Part shown: in pieces, positions 32,700 to 41,610 of the stretch
Position numbering within the stretch: position 1 is the stretch's first letter
Layout: each line of letters begins with the position of its first letter
Assembly: GCF_947501905.1 (NCBI RefSeq)
Contig: NZ_CANMXL010000003.1
Span: forward strand, 496,001-560,000
Length of the DNA stretch: 64,000 bases
Reading direction: 5' to 3'
Source: an uncultured Winogradskyella sp.
GTDB lineage: Bacteria; Bacteroidota; Bacteroidia; Flavobacteriales; Flavobacteriaceae
Notes under the pieces: generated by a model
Databases searched by the model: none
Seen by the model: only the letters and a program-made list of their open reading frames with translations
What the model was told of the DNA's origin: nothing
Translations under genes and position numbers: made by a program

Positions 32700-34787
32700 A
32701 TGCGTATTTTAAAAGTCATTATTTTATTTATTGTTTTTCAAGTTTCAGCACAACAAGGTGGTATGTGGATTCCTTCACTCTTAGAGGGAATGAATGAAAG
32801 TGAAATGCAAAGTTTAGGAAGTAAACTCACAGCCAAAGATATTTACGACGTTAACAATTCAAGTTTAAAAGACGCTATTGGTCATTTTAATGGTGGTTGT
32901 ACAAGTGAAGTTATTTCTCCAAAAGGCTTATTATTGACTAATCACCACTGTGGCTTTAGTCAAATTCAGTCACATTCATCTTTAGAAAACGATTATTTAA
33001 AAGATGGCTTTTGGGCAATGAATTTTGAAGAAGAAATTCCCAATGAAGGACTTTATGTAGAGTTTATTGTACGTATTGAGGATGTTACAGATGCAATGCT
33101 CAAAGATGTTTCAGAAGAGATGAGTCCTCGCGAAAAACAGTCGCAAATAGATAAAAATAGAAATGCTGTTGAAAAAAACATAGTTAAAGAAGAATGGCAA
33201 GGGTTTAAGATTCGTCCGTTTTATAAAGGCAATCAATATTATTTATTCGTAACCGAAAGGTTTGAAGATGTACGCTTAGTAGGAGCGCCACCAAGTAGTA
33301 TTGGTAAATTTGGTAGTGATACTGACAATTGGGTATGGCCAAGGCATACGGGGGATTTCTCAATATTCAGAATTTATGCAGACAAGAATAATAGACCAGC
33401 AAAATATAGCAAAGATAATGTGCCTTATACGCCTAAGCACTTTTTACCAGTTTCTTTAGATGGTGTTGAAGAAGGTGATTTTACAATGGTATTTGGTTTT
33501 CCTGGACGTACAAATGAATACCTTCCTGCTGTAGCTGTGGAGCAAATTACACAAAAGGTAAATCCATCTAACATAGCCATCAGAGAAGCTGCCTTAAAAG
33601 TTATTGATGCCAATATGAAGGCTGATGACGAAATTCGTATTCAATATGCATCAAAACAAGCGCGCATAGCCAATGCTTGGAAGAAGTGGATTGGAGAAAA
33701 CCAAGGTATTGAAAAAAGCGGTGCCGTAGACATAAAAAGACAATTTGAAAAGGAGTTTGTCAAGGCTTTAAAGGACCAGGGAAAAGAAGCAGCATATGGA
33801 GATATTTTACCAGAATTCGAGAAGTTCTACAAAGAGTTTGAATCCATTAATGTAAAGCGCAACAATTTTGTTGAGGTCTTTTTACGTTCTAATGAGTTGA
33901 TGCAAATGATGTTCCGATTGGTGCAAATGGAAAACACGGCTAGTAGAGGTGACGAAGCTTTTGAAAGAGCAAGAGCATCAATGGTAAATCGATTAAAAGG
34001 CATACATAAAAACTATAATTCTGCTGTAGACAAAGGTGTTTTTGAAGCTGTTATACCATTATACACGTCTAATTTTGACGCTTCTATTTATAATAAAACA
34101 GCTTTTGTAAATCTAGATAGTGCATTAAAATTATTAGAAGGAGACTCTAAAACTGTATTACAAAAGTTAAATAATGATGTGGCTTACCAATATGCGAAAC
34201 CTCTAGTTTTAGAGTTTTACACCAATTTAGAGCCAGAATTTCAGCGTATTAATACAAAAATTAATGCATTACAAACTAAATACATGAAAGCTTTAATGGA
34301 AGTGCTTCCGCAAGAACGGTATTTCCCTGATGCTAACAGTACGCTTAGAGTTACTTATGGTAAAGTAAATGGTTATGCACCTAGAGATGCTATTTATTAT
34401 AATCCGGTGACGTATTTAGATGGCGTTATTGAGAAATATGTACCTGGAGATTATGAGTTTGACGTGCCTCAAAGACTTCGTGATTTGTATGCAACAAAAG
34501 ATTATGGACAGTATGCAGACAAAAATGGAAAACTACCTATTTGCTTTTTAGGTACCAATCATACCACAGGAGGGAACTCTGGGAGTCCAGCTATTGATGC
34601 TGAAGGTAATCTAGTTGGTTTAAATTTTGACCGCGTTTGGGAAGGTACCATGAGTGATATCTATTACGACCCTGAGATTTGCAGAAATATTATGGTAGAT
34701 TTACGTTATGTGTTGTTTATTATAGATAAGTATGCTGGAGCAAAACACTTAATTGATGAGATGAAATTGGTGCATCCGAAGAAGTAA
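32700..34787 (+). CDS. S46 family dipeptidyl-peptidase, DPP11 type
   Basis: A 695-residue exported serine peptidase that removes N-terminal dipeptides in the periplasm. The signal peptide ends in FQVSAQ, followed by the family start GGMWIPSLL. The catalytic His lies in LLTNHHCGF (His82/His83) and the nucleophile is Ser627 in GGNSGSP. Specificity in S46 depends on a residue 18 positions after the serine: Arg in the Asp/Glu-specific DPP11 group (Ser655/Arg673 in Porphyromonas gingivalis DPP11), Gly in DPP7. Here it is Arg645 in LNFDRVWEG, so Asp/Glu at P1 is predicted. A matching promoter lies just upstream. Confidence 0.93.
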   Translation: MRILKVIILFIVFQVSAQQGGMWIPSLLEGMNESEMQSLGSKLTAKDIYDVNNSSLKDAIGHFNGGCTSEVISPKGLLLTNHHCGFSQIQSHSSLENDYLKDGFWAMNFEEEIPNEGLYVEFIVRIEDVTDAMLKDVSEEMSPREKQSQIDKNRNAVEKNIVKEEWQGFKIRPFYKGNQYYLFVTERFEDVRLVGAPPSSIGKFGSDTDNWVWPRHTGDFSIFRIYADKNNRPAKYSKDNVPYTPKHFLPVSLDGVEEGDFTMVFGFPGRTNEYLPAVAVEQITQKVNPSNIAIREAALKVIDANMKADDEIRIQYASKQARIANAWKKWIGENQGIEKSGAVDIKRQFEKEFVKALKDQGKEAAYGDILPEFEKFYKEFESINVKRNNFVEVFLRSNELMQMMFRLVQMENTASRGDEAFERARASMVNRLKGIHKNYNSAVDKGVFEAVIPLYTSNFDASIYNKTAFVNLDSALKLLEGDSKTVLQKLNNDVAYQYAKPLVLEFYTNLEPEFQRINTKINALQTKYMKALMEVLPQERYFPDANSTLRVTYGKVNGYAPRDAIYYNPVTYLDGVIEKYVPGDYEFDVPQRLRDLYATKDYGQYADKNGKLPICFLGTNHTTGGNSGSPAIDAEGNLVGLNFDRVWEGTMSDIYYDPEICRNIMVDLRYVLFIIDKYAGAKHLIDEMKLVHPKK

Positions 34788-34796
34788 TATTTAGGA

Positions 34797-35261
34797 TTAC
34801 TTTTTCAAAATATCCTTTACAATTTTTAGGTGATGCTTGGTATGCACTTCAATAAATTTGATGGTTTGCTGTTTGGTTAAAATACCAAAAAAAGGATGCT
34901 TAAAAGTGGCTTTAGTATTAATGGTTTTGAGTTGTGGTACTAATTCTTTAGCCATCAATAATTGCTCATCTAGATGTGCTTTCTCAATATGTTCTGGTGG
35001 TAAAACGTACTTAGGAGCTTTACCTTTTCCTCTAGGAATATATCTTAGGGTCAGACAAAAACGCCCTGGCATTGTCAATTTAGATTTTTTATCTGTAGGT
35101 GCATTTTTCAGTGCATTAATAACACCATTGATGACTTTAAGGCTATGATCTATTTGCCAACCAACTGTTGACTTTGAGACTTTAGAATTTGAAACTTCAT
35201 ACTCTGGAATATAGGTTTCAAATTGCTTTATATAGCTATCTAATTTTGAATGGTTGCTCAT
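34797..35261 (-). CDS. DUF1569 / DinB-like protein
   Basis: A 154-residue cytoplasmic protein with a predicted four-helix DinB-like fold. Candidate metal ligands are His in QIDHSLKV and in VHTKHHLKIV. The segment MPGRFCLTLRYIPRGKGKAP is typical of DUF1569. The function is unknown. An in-frame TTG at 35279 would add six residues, but ATG at 35261 (MSNHSKLDSY) is preferred. It lies downstream of ahcY on the same strand but beyond ahcY's terminator. Confidence 0.78.
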   Translation of the reverse strand: MSNHSKLDSYIKQFETYIPEYEVSNSKVSKSTVGWQIDHSLKVINGVINALKNAPTDKKSKLTMPGRFCLTLRYIPRGKGKAPKYVLPPEHIEKAHLDEQLLMAKELVPQLKTINTKATFKHPFFGILTKQQTIKFIEVHTKHHLKIVKDILKK

Positions 35262-35283
35262 GATAAAACTTTCAGACAAGATA

Positions 35284-35320
35284 AATAAAAAAGCCTCAAA
35301 TAAAATGTATTTGAGGCTTT
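35284..35320 (-). terminator. Terminator of ahcY
   Basis: AAAGCCTCAAATA (35290-35302) and TATTTGAGGCTTT (35308-35320) form a 13-bp stem with a 5-base loop. On the minus strand the stem is followed by a run of T. Confidence 0.88.
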
Positions 35321-35335
35321 AGAAATTATGATGAG

Positions 35336-35377
35336 ACACTTCGACTACGCTCAGTGTAGCGGTTCAGTGTGACACTG
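35336..35377. repeat. REP-like repeat between ahcY and its terminator
   Basis: ACACTTCGACTACGCTCAG continues with TGT (35336-35357). It is the same core as the repeats inside polA (9447) and at 50666. It is followed by a small palindrome CAGTGT-G-ACACTG (35365-35377). Confidence 0.65.
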
Positions 35378-35388
35378 TAATTATTAAA

Positions 35389-36705
35389 TTAGTAACGGTA
35401 ATGTTCTGGTTTATATGGACCTTCAACAGTTACACCAATATACTCAGCTTGGTATTCTGCAAGCTCTGTTAACTCTACACCGATTTTTTCTAAGTGTAAT
35501 TTAGCTACTTTTTCATCTAAGTGCTTTGGTAACATATACACATCGTTTCCGTATGCTTCACTGTTGTTCCAAAGTTCGATTTGCGCTAAAGTTTGGTTTG
35601 TAAATGAGTTACTCATTACAAAACTTGGGTGACCAGTTGCGCAACCTAAGTTTACTAAACGCCCTTCAGCAAGAATGATGATATCTTTACCATCAACAGA
35701 ATATTTATCAACTTGTGGCTTAATCGTATCTTTTGTATCGCCGTAGTTTTCATTTAACCAAGCCATTTGAATTTCGTTATCAAAGTGCCCAATGTTACAA
35801 ACGATAGTTTTGTCTTTCATTGCTTTAAAATGCTCAGCACGTACGATGTCTTTGTTCCCTGTTGTAGTAATTACGATATCAGAATTTCCAACAACAGTCT
35901 CTAGACGCTTTACTTCAAAACCATCCATTGCAGCTTGTAATGCACATATTGGGTCGATTTCTGTTACAGTAACGATAGAGCCTGCACCTTTAAAAGAAGC
36001 AGCTGTACCTTTACCAACATCACCATAACCACAAACTGTTACACGCTTACCAGCTAACATGACGTCTGTTGCACGACGAATTGCATCTACTGCAGATTCT
36101 TTACAACCATATTTGTTATCAAACTTAGACTTAGTGACAGAGTCATTTACGTTAATAGCTGGCATTGGTAATGTTCCGTTTTTAACACGCTCGTATAAAC
36201 GGTGAACACCTGTTGTAGTTTCTTCAGAAAGCCCTTTAATGTCTTTAGCTAGGTGAGGATACTTGTCTAAAACCATGTTAGTTAAATCACCACCATCATC
36301 TAAAATCATGTTTAATGGTTGACGGTCTTCACCAAAGAATAAAGTTTGCTCAATACACCAGTCAAATTCTTCTTCTGTCATATCCTTCCATGCATATACA
36401 GCTGTACCAGCAGCAGCAATTGCAGCAGCAGCTTGATCTTGCGTAGAGAAGATATTACAAGAACTCCAAGTGACCTCTGCACCAAGTGCTTGTAAAGTTT
36501 CGATTAAAACCGCTGTTTGGATAGTCATGTGTAAACATCCCGCGATACGAGAACCTTTAAGAGGTTGCTCGTTTTTATACTCTTCGCGTAAGCTCATTAA
36601 ACCTGGCATTTCTGCTTCGGCTAATTCAATTTCCTTTCTTCCCCAAGCCGCTAACGACATGTCTTTTACTTTGTTTGGAACGTAAGCAATAGTCTTTGTA
36701 CTCAT
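35389..36705 (-). CDS. ahcY: Adenosylhomocysteinase
   Basis: Hydrolyses S-adenosylhomocysteine to adenosine and homocysteine, removing the inhibitor of methyltransferases; 438 residues. Visible are [20 protein letters not shown], the NAD-binding [18 protein letters not shown] (about 225), [27 protein letters not shown] and the C-terminal [15 protein letters not shown] -7 element lies about 100 bases upstream (36807-36814), leaving a fairly long leader with no riboswitch I can recognise. Its gene is divergent from the phosphopantetheinyl transferase operon. Confidence 0.97.
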   Translation of the reverse strand: MSTKTIAYVPNKVKDMSLAAWGRKEIELAEAEMPGLMSLREEYKNEQPLKGSRIAGCLHMTIQTAVLIETLQALGAEVTWSSCNIFSTQDQAAAAIAAAGTAVYAWKDMTEEEFDWCIEQTLFFGEDRQPLNMILDDGGDLTNMVLDKYPHLAKDIKGLSEETTTGVHRLYERVKNGTLPMPAINVNDSVTKSKFDNKYGCKESAVDAIRRATDVMLAGKRVTVCGYGDVGKGTAASFKGAGSIVTVTEIDPICALQAAMDGFEVKRLETVVGNSDIVITTTGNKDIVRAEHFKAMKDKTIVCNIGHFDNEIQMAWLNENYGDTKDTIKPQVDKYSVDGKDIIILAEGRLVNLGCATGHPSFVMSNSFTNQTLAQIELWNNSEAYGNDVYMLPKHLDEKVAKLHLEKIGVELTELAEYQAEYIGVTVEGPYKPEHYRY

Positions 36706-36806
36706 TTCTTTTTTTCTAATATTTTATAAATTGAAACAACTTTGGCGTTAGTGCTTAAAATAGCTAAATTCGCTTATCAAAATTGTTAATCCTGCCTTAG
36801 GCGGTG

Positions 36807-36814
36807 CAAAGATA
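36807..36814 (-). promoter_or_regulatory. -7 promoter element for ahcY
   Basis: TATCTTTG on the minus strand is an exact TAnnTTTG match. No convincing TTG lies 19 bases upstream. It implies a leader of about 100 bases before the ahcY ATG that starts with a short CCGCC/GGCAGG stem. Confidence 0.5.
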
Positions 36815-36837
36815 ACTAATAACATTCATATTACTAA

Positions 36838-37467
36838 ATGCCGCTGTATAAATCCATTAGCGTTAACACACAAACTACTGTTAAAATTTGGAAGATTGGA
36901 GAATCTTATGAAGATTTAATAGAGCCTCTTGACCTAAAATCAAATAGTTTGGAGCGTGTTTTAGGCATGAAGAGTGAGCTACATCAACGTGGCTTTTTGA
37001 GTGTCCGTCATTTGCTTCGCGAATTTGGTTATACAGACCAAGATTTGTTTTATGACGAGAACGGGAAGCCGCATCTTAAGGATGGTAAACATATTTCAAT
37101 TACGCATAGTTTTACATTTTCTGGAGTAATCATTAGTGATGCAGAGGTAGGAATTGACATCGAAAAACAGCGTGAGAAAATTGCGATTATTGCTAAGAAG
37201 TTTGTGGATTACGAATTCAATTATTTAAAGCCTGAAGCAGAAGATTATGTGAGAAAGCTTACTGTTATTTGGGGAATTAAAGAATCCTTATATAAATTAT
37301 TTGCTACACCAGGCATGTTATTTAGAGAACATTTTTTAGTGATTCCGTTTACTTTTGAAGAGACAGAAACAGTATGTTGGATAGACTACAACGATAGGAA
37401 ATACAGATACAAAGGCAATTTTTTAGAATTCGATGGGTTTACCTGTGCTTATGTTTTAGAAGAATGA
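36838..37467 (+). CDS. 4'-phosphopantetheinyl transferase (Sfp superfamily)
   Basis: Transfers the phosphopantetheine arm of CoA to a carrier-protein serine; 209 residues, two pseudo-repeats. Key motifs: ISITHSFTFSGV, the Mg-binding VGIDIEK, and WGIKESLYKLF (the WxxKEA-type motif). No fatty-acid or polyketide synthase gene is in view, so it may serve the housekeeping acyl carrier protein. First gene of a seven-gene run; its stop overlaps the next start (ATGA). Confidence 0.9.
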   Translation: MPLYKSISVNTQTTVKIWKIGESYEDLIEPLDLKSNSLERVLGMKSELHQRGFLSVRHLLREFGYTDQDLFYDENGKPHLKDGKHISITHSFTFSGVIISDAEVGIDIEKQREKIAIIAKKFVDYEFNYLKPEAEDYVRKLTVIWGIKESLYKLFATPGMLFREHFLVIPFTFEETETVCWIDYNDRKYRYKGNFLEFDGFTCAYVLEE

Positions 37468-38189
37468 GTTCAATTTATCATAACATAAAATCAGCAAGTA
37501 AAAGACGGAAAAAGCTTTTGGCAATATTAATTGACCCTGATAAAATAGAGATTAATTCTATTGCATCTGCATGTGAGAAAATTAATCAATCAATAGCTAC
37601 TCATATTTTTGTAGGGGGAAGTGAAGTTGAAGAATTCGAAACCGAAAAAGTAGTTGCAGAGTTAAAAAAACATACAAAACTTCCTATAATTTTATTTCCA
37701 GGCGATGTAACGCAAATAACAAACAAAGCAGATGGAATTTTGTTTTTGTCATTAATATCAGGACGTAATCCTGAGTATTTAATTGGTAAGCATGTTGAAG
37801 CCGCTTCTAAACTGTATAGAACACAACTTGAAGTTATCCCAACTGGATATGTGCTTATTGAAAACGGAAAACAAACCGCTGTCGAGCGCGTTAGTAATAC
37901 CCAACCTTTATCACGAGAAAATATAGATGCAATAGTTAATACGGCTAGAGCTGGTGAATTATTGGGAATGAAATTGATATACCTTGAAGCTGGAAGCGGT
38001 GCAACACATCCTGTAGATTATAAGATTATTTCTGAAGTTAAAAAACGATTGAAAATTCCTCTAATTGTTGGTGGTGGCATTCGTTCTAAAGAGGATTTAG
38101 AATTGGCATATAATTCAGGAGCAGATATGGTGGTTATAGGCACTGCTTTTGAAGAAAATGAAAACTTCTTTGAAGAACTTAAAAAGTAA
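37464..38189 (+). CDS. Geranylgeranylglyceryl/heptaprenylglyceryl phosphate synthase homologue
   Basis: TIM-barrel prenyltransferase that joins a polyprenyl diphosphate to sn-glycerol-1-phosphate; 241 residues. Seen: LAILIDPDKIE, HIFVGGSEVE, LPIILFPGD, LISGRNPEYLIGKHV, VIPTGYVLIENG, YLEAGSGATHPVD and VGGGIRSKEDLE, matching the GGGPS/PcrB family phosphate-binding loops. In archaea this makes the first ether bond of membrane lipids. Bacteroidota homologues are known, but their final product is not settled. The first four bases overlap the preceding gene. Confidence 0.9.
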   Translation: MSSIYHNIKSASKRRKKLLAILIDPDKIEINSIASACEKINQSIATHIFVGGSEVEEFETEKVVAELKKHTKLPIILFPGDVTQITNKADGILFLSLISGRNPEYLIGKHVEAASKLYRTQLEVIPTGYVLIENGKQTAVERVSNTQPLSRENIDAIVNTARAGELLGMKLIYLEAGSGATHPVDYKIISEVKKRLKIPLIVGGGIRSKEDLELAYNSGADMVVIGTAFEENENFFEELKK

Positions 38190-38191
38190 AT

Positions 38192-38452
38192 ATGAAAGTA
38201 TCAGCAGAACTCACATACACGCCTTTAAAAGATGATTATGAGCCACATATTGTAGCGTTCATAAAAGCGCTCAGAGCTTCAGAATTTAAAGTTTTAGAAA
38301 ATCCATTAAGTACACAGATTTATGGCAATTATGATACATTGATGCCTTTTTTGAATACTGAGATTAAAAAGGCTTTTGAAGCTATTGATATAGCCGTATT
38401 ACAATTAAAAATCGTAAAAACAGATAGAAGCGATTATGAACCCCATTTTTGA
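38192..38452 (+). CDS. Thiamine-binding protein (YkoF/MTH1187-like)
   Basis: An 86-residue single-domain protein. The pattern MKVSAELTYTPLKDDYEPHI, FKVLENPLSTQIYGNYDTLM and VLQLKIVKTDR fits the small ferredoxin-like YkoF/MTH1187 family that binds thiamine or its pyrimidine. No signal peptide, so it is cytoplasmic. It begins two bases after the GGGP synthase stop and its 3' end overlaps pnuT by 17 bases. Its position next to a PnuC-type transporter and upstream of a TPP-riboswitch receptor supports the thiamine assignment. Confidence 0.82.
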   Translation: MKVSAELTYTPLKDDYEPHIVAFIKALRASEFKVLENPLSTQIYGNYDTLMPFLNTEIKKAFEAIDIAVLQLKIVKTDRSDYEPHF

Positions 38453-39068
38453 TTTTTTTCTTGATGCTTACAAAAGCGCCCCAACATATCAAATTATTTT
38501 AGAAGCTATCGCTTTTGTGTTTGGTATTGCAAGTGTTTGGTTTGCAAAACAAGAAAATATATTAGTATATCCAACAGGAATTATTTGTACGGTAATTACA
38601 GTTTACCTTCTTTATATCAATCAATATTTTGGGGATATGATGATGAATTTTTACTATTCTATAATGAGTATTTATGGCTGGTGGAATTGGTCTCGTAAGA
38701 AAAATGATAAATATGTGGTTCCTATTTCAAGAACTAACTCAAAAGAGAAAATTATAGGGTTTGGACTATTTTTAGTTACTATGTTAGTCACATTTTTAGT
38801 CTACAAAGCTTTTAATTATGAGTTAGAACTTCCGAATTACATAGACATTTTTACTTCAGGAATTTTCTTTACCGCCATGTGGTATATGGCAAATAAAAAA
38901 CTAGAAAATTGGACGTTATGGATTATAGGTGATTTAATAACAATCCCGTTATATGCTCACAGAGGTCTAGGGATGTTATCTTTACAATATTTAATTTTTA
39001 CTATTCTAGCCATAATGGGTTATTTAGCATGGAAGAGAAACTTAAGCAACAAGCATCAGACTGTATAA
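38436..39068 (+). CDS. pnuT: PnuC-family vitamin transporter, probably thiamine (PnuT)
   Basis: A 210-residue inner-membrane protein with about seven helices. Family signatures: EAIAFVFGIASVWFAKQENI, the YGWWNWSRKK loop and ENWTLWIIGDLITIPLY. PnuC proteins facilitate diffusion of an uncharged vitamin that is then trapped by phosphorylation. PnuC takes nicotinamide riboside and PnuT takes thiamine. The adjacent YkoF-like gene and the TPP-controlled receptor favour thiamine (inference from context). The following kinase gene overlaps its last 40 bases, suggesting coupled uptake and trapping. Confidence 0.86.
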   Translation: MNPIFDFFLDAYKSAPTYQIILEAIAFVFGIASVWFAKQENILVYPTGIICTVITVYLLYINQYFGDMMMNFYYSIMSIYGWWNWSRKKNDKYVVPISRTNSKEKIIGFGLFLVTMLVTFLVYKAFNYELELPNYIDIFTSGIFFTAMWYMANKKLENWTLWIIGDLITIPLYAHRGLGMLSLQYLIFTILAIMGYLAWKRNLSNKHQTV

Positions 39069-39592
39069 AAGTGGTCCTATTTGGTCCAGAATCAACAGGC
39101 AAGACGACGTTATCTGGTCAATTAGCTAGATACTATAATTCTGTTTGGGTGCCAGAATATGCACGAGAATATCTTCAAAATAAGTGGAATAATGAACGTA
39201 AAACCTGTGAGCCAAAAGATTTATTGCCAATTGCTATCGGACAAATGAAATTAGAAAATGAATTGTCTCTAAAAACAGATTCTGTGTTAATATGCGATAC
39301 AGATTTATTAGAAACAAAAGTGTATAGCGAAGCATATTATCAAGGTGTATGTGACCCTGTTTTGGATAAATATGCTCAAGAGAACATCTATGACTTATAT
39401 TTTTTAACCTATATTGATACACCTTGGGAAGCTGATGATTTAAGGGATAAGCCAGATGAAAGAGTGCGAATGTTTAACGCTTTTGAAGATGCACTAAAAA
39501 GGTATAACAAACCTTATGTTTTGCTCAAAGGCGGAAAGAAAGAGCGTTTGGAAAAAGCAGTTTTTCATATTAATAAATTATTGAATAAATAA
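39029..39592 (+). CDS. NadR-like P-loop kinase, candidate thiamine-trapping kinase
   Basis: A 187-residue ATPase/kinase resembling the ribosylnicotinamide-kinase domain of NadR (AAA_28). The Walker A is FGPESTGKTTLSGQLA near residue 18; VWVPEYAREYL and VLICDTDLLETKVYSE are typical of the NadR kinase domain. DTPWEADDLRDKPDERVRMF is the lid region. There is no nucleotidylyltransferase domain. Overlap with pnuT by 40 bases suggests it phosphorylates the imported vitamin. NadR-type domains are known for nicotinamide riboside; use on thiamine here is inference. Confidence 0.82.
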   Translation: MEEKLKQQASDCIKVVLFGPESTGKTTLSGQLARYYNSVWVPEYAREYLQNKWNNERKTCEPKDLLPIAIGQMKLENELSLKTDSVLICDTDLLETKVYSEAYYQGVCDPVLDKYAQENIYDLYFLTYIDTPWEADDLRDKPDERVRMFNAFEDALKRYNKPYVLLKGGKKERLEKAVFHINKLLNK

Positions 39593-39595
39593 AAA

Positions 39596-41149
39596 TTGAA
39601 GTTTACAAAAGAAGATATAAAGCAAATTGAGAGTTACGGTCTAACAGAACAGTTGGTCAATAATCAAATTTCTCAATTTATAGCAGGAGTTAATCATTCT
39701 AATATCCATTCTGCAGCTACGACTGGAAATGGAATTATGGAGGTGTCGTATCATGATGTATCAGAGCATGTTTCGTTTTTTGATTCTCAAAAAGAGAAAA
39801 TAGACATTGTAAAATTTGTGCCAGCATCAGGAGCTGCTACAAGGATGTTTAAGTTTTTATTTCAATTTCTAAAAGAATATAACCCCCTAATACAATCGCT
39901 TAATGCCTATATAAATAGAAATAGCCTTAAAGACTTGCCTCTTTTTTTAATTGCTTTAGAAAAGTTTCCGTTTTATGATACTGTTCTAAAACAAATTGAA
40001 AGTAATGGTGTTGATTATAATACCCTAAATCCAAATCAAAAAGCATATACCTTTGTTAAAGCAATGCTTGAAGAGAATCAGTTAAATTTTGGAAGTTATC
40101 CAAAAGGCTTATTCCCTTTTCATAAATACAATAATGATATTTCTACAGCTTTTGAAGAGCATTTATTTGAGATGGCATTTTACGGTTCACGAAAAGAGCC
40201 ACTAAAGTTGCATTTCACAATTTCGGAGAAGCATAGAGATAAATTTACGGCAGAGTTTAAACGTATAGAGGAGCGCGTCGAAGAAATAACGGGATTCCCT
40301 TATGAAATTTCATTTTCTTACCAGCATCAATCGACTGATACAATTGCATTAACTACCAAAAACGAGCCATTTAGAAACGAAGACGGTAGTCTGTATTTTA
40401 GACCTTCTGGTCATGGGGCTTTACTTGAAAATTTGAATGCTATCGATGCGGATTTAATCTTTATAAGCAATATAGATAACGTAGTGGTTAAGCATTATAA
40501 AGCAGAAGTTGCCAAATACAAAAAGGTTTTAGCAGGAATACTTCTTAAAACCAGAGCTTCTGTTTTTCAATATATTAAGCAGCTTAAAAATCAAGACTTA
40601 TCAGAAGAAGTTTTGAACCAAATAGGAGATTTTCTATCTAATAAATTAAACTTTTTAATTTCTGAAGAGTTTGAAAAATATTCACATAAATACAAAGTAG
40701 AATACCTTTTAGAAGCATTGAATAGGCCAATCCGAGTATGCGGAATGGTTAAAAATGAAGGAGAACCTGGAGGTGGCCCATTTTGGGTTAAGGATGAGGC
40801 AGGAAGATTATCACTACAAATTGTAGAATCTGCACAAGTCAATAAAAAGAATAAAGAGCAAAAAAGAATTTTAGAAAATGCGACACATTTTAATCCTGTA
40901 GATATTGTCTGTTCTATCAAAGATGATGAAGGTAATATTTTTGATTTGCAAAAATATGTTAATCATAAAGCTGCCTTTATAACTATGAAGACAAAAGTTG
41001 GAAAGGATATAAAAGCACTTGAGTTACCTGGGTTGTGGAATGGTAGTATGGCCTATTGGAATAGCATTTTTGTAGAAGTACCTATACAAACATTTAACCC
41101 TGTTAAGACGGTAAATGATTTGTTAAAACCATCTCATCAACTCAGTTAA
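39596..41149 (+). CDS. DUF4301 family protein
   Basis: A 517-residue cytoplasmic protein of unknown function. Its opening FTKEDIKQIESYGLT, VKFVPASGAATRMFKFLF and RPSGHGALLENLNAIDADLI are typical of DUF4301. The last resembles a nucleotidyltransferase-like fold (GxGAxxxNL with IFISNIDNV), as in UTP-glucose-1-phosphate uridylyltransferases. The start is TTG at 39596, three bases after the kinase stop; the first ATG is about 45 codons in and would lose conserved sequence. It is part of the same packed run as the thiamine genes. Confidence 0.82.
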   Translation: MKFTKEDIKQIESYGLTEQLVNNQISQFIAGVNHSNIHSAATTGNGIMEVSYHDVSEHVSFFDSQKEKIDIVKFVPASGAATRMFKFLFQFLKEYNPLIQSLNAYINRNSLKDLPLFLIALEKFPFYDTVLKQIESNGVDYNTLNPNQKAYTFVKAMLEENQLNFGSYPKGLFPFHKYNNDISTAFEEHLFEMAFYGSRKEPLKLHFTISEKHRDKFTAEFKRIEERVEEITGFPYEISFSYQHQSTDTIALTTKNEPFRNEDGSLYFRPSGHGALLENLNAIDADLIFISNIDNVVVKHYKAEVAKYKKVLAGILLKTRASVFQYIKQLKNQDLSEEVLNQIGDFLSNKLNFLISEEFEKYSHKYKVEYLLEALNRPIRVCGMVKNEGEPGGGPFWVKDEAGRLSLQIVESAQVNKKNKEQKRILENATHFNPVDIVCSIKDDEGNIFDLQKYVNHKAAFITMKTKVGKDIKALELPGLWNGSMAYWNSIFVEVPIQTFNPVKTVNDLLKPSHQLS

Positions 41150-41150
41150 G

Positions 41151-41555
41151 ATGGATTTCTCTCAGTTAATAAACGAAATTACATATAGAGCAGTTCGTAG
41201 TTCGGGAAGCGGTGGTCAGCATGTAAATAAGGTAGCTACTAAGATTGAATTATACTTTAACCTCTTCGGTTCTGTATTTTTTAATGAAGAGCAAAAAGAA
41301 AGGTTAAAAGCATATTTGCAAAACAGACTCACTAATAGTGGTATTTTGATTTTAAGCTGTGGCGAAAGCAGAAGTCAATTTAAAAATAAGACTATAGTCA
41401 CAAAGCGTTTTTTAGAGCTAATAGAAGAAGGCTTAAAAGAAGAGAAAGAGCGTTTACCAACCAAAATTCCTAAAGCAGTAAAGCAAAAAAGATTGCTTAA
41501 TAAGAGAAAAACTTCTGAAAAAAAAGCAAATAGGAAGCCTCCAAAAATTGATTAA
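41151..41555 (+). CDS. arfB: Alternative ribosome-rescue factor ArfB (YaeJ-like peptidyl-tRNA hydrolase)
   Basis: A 134-residue release-factor-like protein that frees stalled ribosomes. The catalytic GGQ lies in RSSGSGGQHVNKVATK near residue 20. It lacks the codon-recognition domains of RF1/RF2 and ends in a Lys/Arg-rich tail (KQKRLLNKRKTSEKKANRK) that fits into the empty mRNA channel. It starts two bases after the DUF4301 stop and is the last gene before the TPP-controlled receptor. Confidence 0.93.
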   Translation: MDFSQLINEITYRAVRSSGSGGQHVNKVATKIELYFNLFGSVFFNEEQKERLKAYLQNRLTNSGILILSCGESRSQFKNKTIVTKRFLELIEEGLKEEKERLPTKIPKAVKQKRLLNKRKTSEKKANRKPPKID

Positions 41556-41595
41556 AAAAATGATGATTTGTGATTCTAAAATCATAAATCCCTAT

Positions 41596-41603
41596 TATCT
41601 TTG
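41596..41603 (+). promoter_or_regulatory. -7 promoter element for the riboswitch-receptor unit
   Basis: TATCTTTG, an exact TAnnTTTG match. A TTTG at 41567-41570 is somewhat far (25-base spacer). Transcription would begin around 41607, just before the aptamer, which fits well. Confidence 0.6.
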
Positions 41604-41610
41604 CAGCGTT

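Noticed and set aside
36706..36806. Leader of ahcY considered as an SAH or SAM riboswitch
   Set aside because: No conserved SAH or SAM motif can be matched; only a short stem at the 5' end. SAH riboswitches are mainly known from other phyla.
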